A DNA stretch of 11,065 nt, from contig NZ_JAIQUM010000111.1 in the NCBI RefSeq assembly GCF_020075705.1, positions 1 through 11,065 on the forward strand, written 5' to 3'. The stretch is from Metabacillus rhizolycopersici. Lineage in GTDB: Bacteria; Bacillota; Bacilli; Bacillales; Bacillaceae. The translations under genes were made by a program, and so were the position numbers. Under the pieces are notes generated by a model that had not been told where the DNA came from, searched no databases, and was given only the letters and a program-made list of their open reading frames with translations. Positions 6,146 to 11,065 of the stretch are shown here, piece after piece. Within the stretch, counting starts at the first letter, position 1. Each line of letters opens with the position of its first letter.

Positions 6146-6532
6146 ATGATGATGGCGAAAAAAGAATTGGAGCGATTGACGATGCCTAAATCAAGACGTC
6201 CAAGAAAAATAAAACGAATTGCAGTTTCAAGTAAGAGACAAATTAGCATTCCAAAAGAATTTTATGAAACATTAAACATTGGTGAAGAAGTCACACTAGA
6301 GCTACATGGGAATCATTTAGTTATAAAGCCTGTTCATGAGGGGTTTGATGATTTTTCTGAAGAAATTTTAGCTGATCTTATTAACGAAGGTTACACCGGT
6401 ATGGATTTGATGGTTGAATTTAAAAATCGTAAGGCACAGTTAGGATCTGCGATAGATTCTCTCATCTCTGAAACTGCTAATACAGAAACTATAGAAATTG
6501 ATGATCTTTTTGAGGTCGATGATGATGAGTGA
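6146..6532 (+). CDS. AbrB/MazE-type antitoxin, 128 aa
   Basis: Residues about 20-65 form a SpoVT/AbrB DNA-binding domain (KRIAVSSKRQISIPKEFYET, then GEEVTLELHGNHLVIKP). The rest is acidic and probably flexible, ending EIDDLFEVDDDE, as expected for a toxin-wrapping segment. Three ATGs (6146, 6149, 6152) follow GGAGGG; the first has the best spacing. It overlaps the toxin gene and precedes it, the usual antitoxin-first order. It should neutralise the toxin and repress the operon. It is longer than simple MazE proteins because of the acidic C-terminus. Confidence 0.85.
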   Translation: MMMAKKELERLTMPKSRRPRKIKRIAVSSKRQISIPKEFYETLNIGEEVTLELHGNHLVIKPVHEGFDDFSEEILADLINEGYTGMDLMVEFKNRKAQLGSAIDSLISETANTETIEIDDLFEVDDDE

Positions 6533-6848
6533 TTTTCAATTAAAAGTATCACCAGTAGCAAAGAAATTCTTTAAAAAACTAAAAGACAAGAAATTGGAAC
6601 AGAAGTTTCGTTTAGCTTTACAAGATATCCAGCTAGATCCATTCAGTGTAGGTGAACAAAAAAAGGGTGATTTAGCTGGTGTTTATGGTTATGACATCAA
6701 ACATAATGGTATTAACTACGAAATAGCTTATAGTATCCAAGAAGATGATGAAGGAAACCTAGTATTAGTTATTTTAGCTGGAACTAGAGAACAATTTTAT
6801 AAAGAATTAAAAGTTTACATAAAAGCATCGAAAATAAATAAAAGTTAA
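6525..6848 (+). CDS. RelE/ParE superfamily toxin
   Basis: A small basic protein with the RelE/ParE pattern: FFKKLKDKKLEQKFRLAL helices, a DPFSVGEQKKGDLAGVYGYD strand region, then YEIAYSIQEDD and the C-terminal AGTREQFYKELKVY, where Arg and Tyr residues are typical of mRNA interferases of this superfamily. Three in-frame ATGs (6519, 6522, 6525) follow GAGG at 6512-6515; all overlap the antitoxin stop. I use 6525, and 6522 is equally good. Ribosome-dependent mRNA cleavage is the likely activity; gyrase poisoning (ParE-like) is the alternative. The AbrB-RelE pairing is less common than RelB-RelE but known (PrlF-YhaV type). Confidence 0.85.
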   Translation: MSDFQLKVSPVAKKFFKKLKDKKLEQKFRLALQDIQLDPFSVGEQKKGDLAGVYGYDIKHNGINYEIAYSIQEDDEGNLVLVILAGTREQFYKELKVYIKASKINKS

Positions 6849-6861
6849 TTTAGGTTTATCC

Positions 6862-6916
6862 GGTTAACCATTGCTATAAGTGGGTTTATTAGTTAACTAA
6901 TGTTATAGGAAGATTT
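6862..6916 (+). repeat. Two degenerate dif-like half-copies
   Basis: GGTTAACCATTGCTATAAG (from 6862) and AGTTAACTAATG...TATAGGAAG (from 6891) repeat the arms of the dif-like site at 6925 with about 30-34 bp periodicity but shortened centres. They look like decayed or auxiliary copies. The similarity is visible but weak. Confidence 0.4.
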
Positions 6917-6924
6917 TCAACTTC

Positions 6925-6952
6925 AGTTAACATAATTGCAATTATAGGTAAT
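6925..6952 (+). other. dif-like XerC/XerD recombination site 1
   Basis: A 28-bp sequence with XerD-side arm AGTTAACATAAT, 6-bp centre, and XerC-side arm TATAGGTAAT. The first arm fits the Firmicutes dif consensus (AGTTWACATAAT) completely and the second at about 8 of 10 positions. It lies between the toxin gene and its terminator. Proposed function: target of host CodV/RipX (XerC/XerD), for multimer resolution or module exchange. Confidence 0.6.
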
Positions 6953-6990
6953 AAAAAACCATCAGATTCAGCAGGAACTGATGGTTTTTT
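6953..6990 (+). terminator. Terminator of the toxin-antitoxin operon
   Basis: AAAAAACCATCAG and CTGATGGTTTTTT form a perfect 13-bp stem with a 12-nt loop and built-in A and T runs, so it should work in both directions. It directly abuts the dif-like site. Confidence 0.88.
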
Positions 6991-7064
6991 GTTAGATTTT
7001 AAGTTCAGAAAGTCGTACTAATTCAACTTGGCCTAATGAATCATTTTTCTTGATCTCACAAGTA

Positions 7065-7369
7065 GGCCCAGTACCAGCGTTCCTGTAACGAGGGGCAAAG
7101 TAAGTAACAGAAAAGCGAAGCTACGGAAAAATCTAAGTGTATCATAAAGGTTTTTAACCAGGTATTGTTACAAGAAAATTATGTGACAGTATTTTGTTAC
7201 ACCGTATTTAGCGCATTTTGGTGGTAAATACGGTATGACTGAGCCCTGTATCTAAACAGGTCGTTTTTGTTACGGTATTATCTCTGTAAAAATTATCCGA
7301 TTCTTTGGTACAATACTCTATTTTTAGGGCCTACTTTGCCCCTGGTCGCAGCTACGCTGGTACTAGGCC
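7065..7369. repeat. 38-bp imperfect inverted repeat enclosing about 230 bp
   Basis: The arms are 7065-7102 and 7332-7369. They share GGCC-N-AGTACCAGCGT and GGGGCAAAGTA, separated by 11 unmatched bases. The interior has no gene. It contains a 10-bp hairpin (ACCGTATTTA/TAAATACGGT, 7201-7234) and repeated GTATT-GTTAC words. The 38-bp arms recall Tn3-family ends, yet the expected terminal GGGG is not at the outer edge and the flanks (AAGTA, AAGTT) are only near duplicates. It may be a miniature element or a structured origin. Confidence 0.6.
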
Positions 7370-7451
7370 AAGTTAAGGTTTTCATGTTTCTCTATCAGTC
7401 TTATAAACTTATTTTTTCGATGCAACAAGAATCTAGTAATGAATAAAATCT

Positions 7452-7479
7452 AGTCACCATAAAATCAATTATAGGTAAT
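7452..7479 (+). other. dif-like site 2, with degenerate XerD arm
   Basis: The last 14 bases (CAATTATAGGTAAT) are identical to site 1 at 6925. The XerD-side arm AGTCACCATAAA has three differences from the consensus. Like site 1 it is followed by an A run and then by a hairpin-like AAAAAGC/GCTATTTTT stretch. It is in the same orientation as sites 1 and 3. Confidence 0.45.
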
Positions 7480-7587
7480 AAAAAAGCTATTTTTAGAGGG
7501 GCTCTCTTAATTAACTTTTAAGTTTCTTCGTTTGATTTTAATGTTAGGTGGAAAGGATATAGTTGAAAAGTAAAAAGGAGGAATCAA

Positions 7588-7764
7588 ATGGAAACTAGTA
7601 TGAGTGTTGAAGAGGTTGTGAATCAAATTTCTGAACTAGTGCAAAGAGAAGGAAAGTCACTTCGTAAAAAGCAAGTAAAGAAGTCAAATCCAGAGCTTAT
7701 GAAAAATGCATTGTATTATTTTCCAAGTTGGGAAACTGCAATTGAACAGAGTATTGGATCTTAA
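7588..7764 (+). CDS. Orphan 58-aa peptide resembling a homing-endonuclease-associated repeat
   Basis: A perfect AAAGGAGG ribosome site lies 6 nt before ATG 7588. Residues about 14-56 (ELVQREGKSLRKKQVKKSNP, then ALYYFPSWETAIEQS) follow the pattern of the homing-endonuclease-associated repeat: a glycine, a basic LRKKQV-type segment, NPELM, an aromatic residue, and SWxxAIE. That small helical module is usually found in several copies in phage or intron proteins, whereas here a single unit is the whole gene. It may be a small DNA-binding protein. Family assignment is from pattern recognition only. A terminator follows at 7853. Confidence 0.6.
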   Translation: METSMSVEEVVNQISELVQREGKSLRKKQVKKSNPELMKNALYYFPSWETAIEQSIGS

Positions 7765-7852
7765 TCTTCAACCATACATAAAATATTTATTTTCCAAATT
7801 GATGTATAATCCTTTAGTTTTTGCAAAAATTAAAAATACTATTGATCGAACC

Positions 7853-7887
7853 AAAGAAACTGCCTGACGGGAAAGGGCGGTTTCTTT
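7853..7887 (+). terminator. Intrinsic terminator after the 58-aa gene
   Basis: AAAGAAACTGCC (7853-7864) pairs with GGCGGTTTCTTT (7876-7887) around an 11-nt loop, followed by CGTTTTG. It ends the 7588 transcript and could also stop readthrough from the minus-strand gene at 8088. Confidence 0.78.
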
Positions 7888-8022
7888 CGTTTTGTAGAGA
7901 TAAAATTTAAGTAAGTAATAAAAAGATAAACGGTGGGGGAAAATACAATTGTAATAGGGCTGAAGACACTCTATAACTCATCTTAGTTTAAAAAACTATA
8001 GATTGGATATCACCTTTCATTG
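7888..8022. other. Gene-free stretch between two terminators
   Basis: I see no protein gene. Because a second plus-strand terminator follows at 8023 with no gene between them, this stretch might encode a short RNA, but I find no convincing promoter. Confidence 0.25.
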
Positions 8023-8057
8023 AGAGCAGACTGCAATGCCACAGTTTGCTCTTTTTT
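8023..8057 (+). terminator. Intrinsic terminator
   Basis: AGAGCAGACTG (8023-8033) pairs with CAGTTTGCTCT (8042-8052), including one G-U pair, with an 8-nt loop and a run of T after it. It points in the plus direction although the nearest gene (8088) is on the minus strand. It therefore either ends an unseen plus-strand transcript or insulates the convergent units. Confidence 0.72.
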
Positions 8058-8087
8058 ATGTTTCAATATCGTTAACTGAAACCATGC

Positions 8088-8675
8088 TTATTTTTCATAC
8101 TTCTCTAGAAAGTCGGTTAATGCTAAATGGAATACATCTGACTTATTGATCCTCTCCGTTTCACAAAACTTATCTAAACGTTTACCAATGATACGATCAA
8201 TAACAATAGTCTTTCTTGTTTTGTCACTTTGTGGCAACTGTTTGACACGGTCATAAAGACTTAACTCATTGCTCTGTGTAGTTGAGGCAACCTCTTTCCA
8301 CGATTTAAGCATTTCCTTAATCATATGGATTTCATCTTGGGTGAATTGCTCATGAACAGTAGGTGAATGATGTATGAATTCTTTATTACTCTCTGTGAAT
8401 TTCTTATTACTTTGTGTGAAAGGTGTATGAACCTTAGGTGAACTAGATTTCACATAATCAAAAATACTTTTATCAAGGGGTTCTTCACCTTCTCCAATAA
8501 AAAACCAACCCTTTTGACCAGAGTTTCTAAATTCATATCCAGCCTCTTTTAATGCGTTTCTAAATGGTTTTTCACTTATGCCAGGTATTTGTTTAGCCAG
8601 ATCGCCTATCTTTACTCCTTCTTGTGCCAATGCTTCTAAAATGCTTCGTATTAATGCTTTTTGATCTACACTCAT
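8088..8675 (-). CDS. HTH / ribbon-helix-helix plasmid protein with iterons in its gene
   Basis: A 195-aa protein with GAGGGTG 8 nt before its ATG. Residues 5-62 look like a winged HTH (ILEALAQEGVKIGDLAKQIP then GQKGWFFIGEGE). Residues 78-115 are low-complexity, with two related decapeptides (SPKVHTPFTQ and SPTVHEQFTQ). Residues 153-192 resemble a ribbon-helix-helix (RKTIVIDRIIGKRLDKF, then KSDVFHLALTDFL). The decapeptides are encoded by DNA repeats that recur upstream of the gene, a layout seen where a replication initiator binds iterons inside its own gene. It may be a second initiator, a copy-control protein or a centromere-binding protein. Family not firmly recognised. Confidence 0.6.
   Translation of the reverse strand: MSVDQKALIRSILEALAQEGVKIGDLAKQIPGISEKPFRNALKEAGYEFRNSGQKGWFFIGEGEEPLDKSIFDYVKSSSPKVHTPFTQSNKKFTESNKEFIHHSPTVHEQFTQDEIHMIKEMLKSWKEVASTTQSNELSLYDRVKQLPQSDKTRKTIVIDRIIGKRLDKFCETERINKSDVFHLALTDFLEKYEK
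8341..8369. repeat. Iteron-like repeat, copy 1 (in the coding region)
   Basis: A 29-bp unit of the form GTGAA-TTGCTCATGAAC-AGTAGGTGAATG. It shares about 20 positions with copy 2 at 8416, including the ATGAAC core and TAGGTGAA. It encodes the second decapeptide of the HTH/RHH protein on the minus strand. Confidence 0.55.
8416..8444. repeat. Iteron-like repeat, copy 2 (in the coding region)
   Basis: A 29-bp unit with GTGAAAGGTGTATGAAC and TAGGTGAA, 75 bp from copy 1 and thus in the same codon phase. It encodes the first decapeptide. Confidence 0.55.
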
Positions 8676-8723
8676 AAATTATTCACCCTCATTTCACTTA
8701 AACTCATGTATGTATTATTCGAT

Positions 8724-8752
8724 GTGAAATGTGTATGACCTTCAAGTGAGCT
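8724..8752. repeat. Iteron-like repeat, copy 3 (upstream of the gene)
   Basis: GTGAAATGTGTATGA-CCTTCAAGTGAGC matches copy 2 at about 22 positions when one gap is allowed. It lies outside the coding region, in the probable promoter of the minus-strand gene, so its conservation is not explained by protein sequence. Confidence 0.5.
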
Positions 8753-8796
8753 TACATTAAAGTATTAAAATAAATGGAGACTAAAAAGATCGAGAG

Positions 8797-8997
8797 CAAG
8801 GTTAAAACCTTGTGAAAGATCCTCCCTCCCTTTTCTCCAAAATTCATTTTGGGGAAGGGTGGGCGGAGATAAACATGCTATCACGCATGGTAAAAGCCTT
8901 GCTACGCAAGGTCTAAAACGGATATCATATCTTACTAGAATGATATCTATTGTTGTTTCCCCTATATGTAACAAGGGGTTAGGGGGCTATCACCCCT
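8797..8997. repeat. Second array of consecutive palindromes
   Basis: Seven hairpins in 200 bp: CAAGGTT/AACCTTG (8797-8812); a long GC-rich stem with inner CCAAAA/TTTTGG and outer CCTCCCTCCC against GGGTGGGCGG (8821-8866, two mismatches); CATGC/GCATG (8874-8889); CCTTGC/GCAAGG (8897-8911); GATATCAT/ATGATATC (8921-8947); CCCCT/AGGGG (8959-8978); AGGGG/CCCCT (8981-8997). The style matches the array before oriT, but the sequences differ. A reading frame across it (8859-9080) has no ribosome site and no protein-like character. Function unknown; a lagging- or single-strand origin or an RNA scaffold is possible. Confidence 0.7.
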
Positions 8998-9060
8998 GTT
9001 TTCTCTTAGTGAACAGAAGAAGGGGCTCTAGTCAATATAAGCGATGTTATCGGCATATGA

Positions 9061-9090
9061 AAAAGGATCTTCGACTGTGAAGATCCTTTT
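9061..9090. terminator. Bidirectional hairpin terminator
   Basis: AAAAGGATCTTC (9061-9072) and GAAGATCCTTTT (9079-9090) form a perfect 12-bp stem with a 6-nt loop. It insulates the membrane-protein operon from the palindrome array and suggests that a transcript enters from the array side. Confidence 0.75.
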
Positions 9091-9211
9091 AGGCTGCTTG
9101 TTTAATTAAAAAGCGCCCTATAGTTGAAGATAGGACTGAAAAACAACTCTACTAGTACATATTATTTCACACTTAGTAAATATTAAACTCATTACAAATT
9201 ATAAGGACAAT

Positions 9212-9676
9212 ATGACTATGACTGATAAGTTAGAAGCTATTCTGTGGAGTATAGCTCTCCCAGGCTTTGCTCAGTTATTAAACAGAAAATTTGTTAAAGG
9301 TATAATTTTTATTTTTTTGGAGTTCCTCGTTAATGTTAATAGTCATTTTAATACTGCGATTTTGTATAGCTTTCAAGGAAACATTAGAGAAGCAATCGAA
9401 GCAACAAATTACCAATGGCTAATGTTTTATCCCTGTCTATATATGTTTGCTATGTGGGATGCATATAAAGATGCCGAAGGAGAAACTCCACCTTATTCAT
9501 ATCTTCCTTTTGTATTTGGAGCTTATTTTGTAACAATTGGGCTTATGTATTCACCTTCACTAAAGTTAGGACAAATATTATTAGGTCCTGTGTGGCTTCC
9601 AATTTTATCTTTAATTCCAGGTTTATTGGTAGGGAATTTTATTAAGTGTATGTTAATGCGTATTAAAGTTCGATGA
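9212..9676 (+). CDS. Multi-pass membrane protein, 154 aa
   Basis: Starts at ATG 9212 or 9218 after AAGGA (9203-9207). The N-terminus LEAILWSIALPGFAQLLN has the PGxxQLLN motif found in small TM2/DUF5683-like membrane proteins. Hydrophobic segments lie near residues 24-40, 70-84, 97-113 and 120-147, giving about four helices. The loop WDAYKDAEGETPP between the second and third is polar. It is followed after about 46 bp by the DUF3231 gene with no terminator between, so the two are probably co-transcribed. I know similar Bacillus membrane proteins but no established function. It looks like cargo rather than a replication or transfer gene. Confidence 0.72.
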   Translation: MTMTDKLEAILWSIALPGFAQLLNRKFVKGIIFIFLEFLVNVNSHFNTAILYSFQGNIREAIEATNYQWLMFYPCLYMFAMWDAYKDAEGETPPYSYLPFVFGAYFVTIGLMYSPSLKLGQILLGPVWLPILSLIPGLLVGNFIKCMLMRIKVR

Positions 9677-9722
9677 TAGTGGTTATTTTTTATAGTAAAT
9701 ACAATAAATGGAGGCTTATATT

Positions 9723-10724
9723 ATGACTGAAAAACAGGCTTTGAGTTCAAGTGAATTAGGGACATTGTGGATGACCTATCAGCAAAAAACTATGGTACAA
9801 AGAATTTTTGAATACTTTATAGAACAAGCAGATGACAAACGAGCTAAAGAAATTATGCAAGATTTTCATATGAAAGTTATTAACTATATTGAAGATATAA
9901 AAAACATCCTCAAAAATGAAGGTGCTGTAATTCCCGTTGGATTTACAGAACAAGATGTCAATACTGGCGTTCTTAAGCTATATGACAACATGTTTGATAT
10001 CATGTTTCTTCGACTTAATGTAGAAATAAGCATGGGATTACATACACTTCATTTAAACATGGCATACCGAAAAGATATCGTCCTTCTTTATAAGGAATTA
10101 ACTGCATTTACCCAGAGTGTTTACGATGAATGTGTAGACTATCTACAAGAAAAAGATGTTTTACCACGTCCTCCTGCTGTATCCATGCCAAAGACTATAG
10201 AGTTTGCAAATGGAACCAATTATATGAGTGGTTTTAACTTGTTTTCTGAAAAACGAGCATTGAATACAGTTGAAGTAGCACATTTATACAATGCAATTGA
10301 AACAAATATTCTTGGAATGCAAATGATAACGGGGTTCGCACAAGTGGCAAATGAACCTGAAGTGAAAAAATATTTCATAAAAGGAAAGGAATTAGCGAAA
10401 AAAACTGTAACTGACTATACACAATTATTTCTTCAGAGTGATATACAACCACCTTCAACATGGGGGGCAAATGCAACAGACTCAAAGGTATCTCCTTTTT
10501 CAGATAAACTAATGATGTACTGTACGAGTATGCTTTGTAGCTTTGGTTTAGGAAGCAATGCTTTAGGAACAGCATTTAGTTTACGAAATGACCTCCCATT
10601 AAAAATGGTTGGTACAGCAAAAGACGTATTAACTTATGGGCGTGACGGTGGAAAAATCATGGCGAAAAATGGTTGGCTAGAAGAGCCACCTCAAATGCAA
10701 GATAGGAACGATTTAACTAAATAA
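9723..10724 (+). CDS. DUF3231 family protein, 333 aa
   Basis: The start at 9723 is preferred over the ATG at 9708 because GGAGG (9710-9714) lies 8 nt before it. The protein has two homologous helical halves (about residues 8-150 and 170-315). Each opens with a similar motif (LSSSELGTLWMTYQQKTMVQ; LNTVEVAHLYNAIETNILGM), as in two-repeat DUF3231 proteins with a ferritin-like/CotF-like four-helix architecture. The glycine-rich end includes SMLCSFGLGSNALGTAFS. The family is common in spore-forming Bacillaceae and a spore-associated role has been suspected, but the function is unproven. It is the second gene of a two-gene operon closed by the terminator at 10774. Confidence 0.85.
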   Translation: MTEKQALSSSELGTLWMTYQQKTMVQRIFEYFIEQADDKRAKEIMQDFHMKVINYIEDIKNILKNEGAVIPVGFTEQDVNTGVLKLYDNMFDIMFLRLNVEISMGLHTLHLNMAYRKDIVLLYKELTAFTQSVYDECVDYLQEKDVLPRPPAVSMPKTIEFANGTNYMSGFNLFSEKRALNTVEVAHLYNAIETNILGMQMITGFAQVANEPEVKKYFIKGKELAKKTVTDYTQLFLQSDIQPPSTWGANATDSKVSPFSDKLMMYCTSMLCSFGLGSNALGTAFSLRNDLPLKMVGTAKDVLTYGRDGGKIMAKNGWLEEPPQMQDRNDLTK

Positions 10725-10773
10725 TCAGATGATATAAATGACATATAGGGAAATGAATAATATCCAGCATCTT

Positions 10774-10809
10774 GAAAAAACTACCTTACCCCTAAAAGGT
10801 AGTTTTTTC
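10774..10809 (+). terminator. Terminator of the DUF3231 operon
   Basis: GAAAAAACTACCTT (10774-10787) and its exact complement (10796-10809) form a 14-bp stem with an 8-nt loop and A/T runs at both ends. It lies 50 bp after the stop codon. Confidence 0.88.
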
Positions 10810-10841
10810 CCCTTTTTGGTATGTATAGAGCATGCAAAATC

Positions 10842-10869
10842 AGTTAACATAATAACAATGATAGGAAGT
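10842..10869 (+). other. dif-like XerC/XerD recombination site 3 (best match)
   Basis: The XerD-side arm AGTTAACATAAT is a complete fit to the Firmicutes dif consensus. The XerC-side arm GATAGGAAGT fits at 9 of 10 positions. The total length is exactly 28 bp with a 6-bp centre. It lies between two terminators and in no gene. This is the copy most likely to be active with host recombinases. Confidence 0.68.
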
Positions 10870-10887
10870 AAAGAAAAAGACCATAAA

Positions 10888-10924
10888 AAAAGCGAACCCC
10901 TTGGTACCAAAGGGATTCGCTTTT
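10888..10924. terminator. Bidirectional terminator near the circle junction
   Basis: AAAAGCGAACCCC (10888-10900) and GGGATTCGCTTTT (10912-10924) pair with one wobble, and the loop region is itself the palindrome TTGGTACCAA. A and T runs on both sides suit termination in both directions, including the end of minus-strand transcripts coming from beyond position 1. Confidence 0.82.
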
Positions 10925-10938
10925 GTCTAGGATATCCT

Positions 10939-11065
10939 TCTTATTTTATTCGTTTATGCAGGATTTTATACATCGTTGATAGATCAACGTTTTTGGCTTC
11001 AGAAAAAGCCTGGCAGCTGCATAAAAATGGGGGGGTTTATGCAATATAATTAGCTGTATAATGAT
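10939..11065. repeat. Terminal direct repeat, second copy
   Basis: Exact copy of bases 1-127. Once the circle is closed this copy should be removed. It contains small palindromes: CGTTGAT/ATCAACG around a 2-nt loop, and TGCATAAA/TTTATGCA around a G-rich loop, at positions equivalent to 80-105. Confidence 0.93.

Noticed and set aside
7065..7369. Tn3-family transposon remnant
   Set aside because: The arms are 38 bp, but terminal GGGG is not at the outer edge, there is no exact 5-bp target duplication, and no transposase fragment. Left as an unexplained inverted repeat.
8060..8085. Possible inverted dif-like site (AGTTAAC on the minus strand after the 8088 gene)
   Set aside because: Only the first seven bases of the XerD arm match and the XerC arm is unrecognisable, so chance is likely.
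8859..9080. Plus-strand reading frame of 73 codons
   Set aside because: It runs through the palindrome array, has no ribosome site, and has an unnatural composition.
9100..9211. Sporulation sigma-factor promoter before the membrane-protein gene
   Set aside because: CATATTAT at about 9159 resembles a SigE/SigK -10, but no matching -35 is present at the right distance.
10738..11049. Plus-strand reading frame of 103 codons
   Set aside because: It crosses two intrinsic terminators, a dif-like site and the contig overlap, with no ribosome site.

Overview
The window looks like one complete circular plasmid from a low-GC, spore-forming Bacillaceae host (Bacillus cereus group or a relative such as Priestia; the exact genus cannot be read from this sequence). 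The first 127 bases are repeated exactly as the last 127. That is the signature of a circular contig with an assembly overlap, so the real unit length is about 10,938 bp. The host guess rests on the AT-rich sequence, strong AGGAGG-type ribosome sites, a MobV (pMV158-type) mobilization module, a MerR-HTH/DUF3967 plasmid protein and a DUF3231 protein.

Layout. Positions 1-1436 hold a 55-aa peptide gene, a probable minus-strand small RNA with a cre-like box inside its promoter, a MerR-HTH/coiled-coil DUF3967 protein, and a small two-helix membrane protein on the minus strand. Positions 1500-3030 are the mobilization region: a dense run of short palindromes leads into a pMV158-like oriT and a 409-aa MobV relaxase. 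Positions 3030-4310 carry four small genes, including an ATGA-overlapped pair with N-terminal zinc-ribbon motifs, the first fused to a ribbon-helix-helix domain. Positions 4320-5290 carry a winged-helix protein that is a candidate replication initiator. It has a structured leader upstream, and a terminator plus two 19-bp direct repeats downstream.

Positions 5500-7000 hold a small zinc-finger-like protein, a large imperfect palindrome, and an AbrB-type antitoxin/RelE-ParE-type toxin operon with its own promoter and terminator. Positions 6860-7590 have no protein gene but contain dif-like sites and a 38-bp imperfect inverted repeat. Positions 7588-8675 hold an orphan 58-aa peptide resembling a homing-endonuclease-associated repeat, and a minus-strand HTH/RHH protein whose coding region and upstream region carry iteron-like repeats. 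Positions 8790-9000 are a second palindrome array. Positions 9200-10725 are a cargo-like operon of a multi-pass membrane protein and a DUF3231 protein, followed by two terminators.

How it may work together. Replication probably depends on the winged-helix protein and/or the iteron-associated HTH/RHH protein. Stability would come from the toxin-antitoxin pair and perhaps the DUF3967 protein, and transfer from MobV/oriT with a helper element. The main unexpected signal is a set of 28-bp sequences that match the Firmicutes dif (XerC/XerD) pattern. They lie in the same orientation at 6925, 7452 and 10842, each followed by an A-rich stretch and, at two of them, by a clear terminator. They could resolve plasmid multimers and could also delimit exchangeable modules, as pdif sites do in Acinetobacter plasmids.
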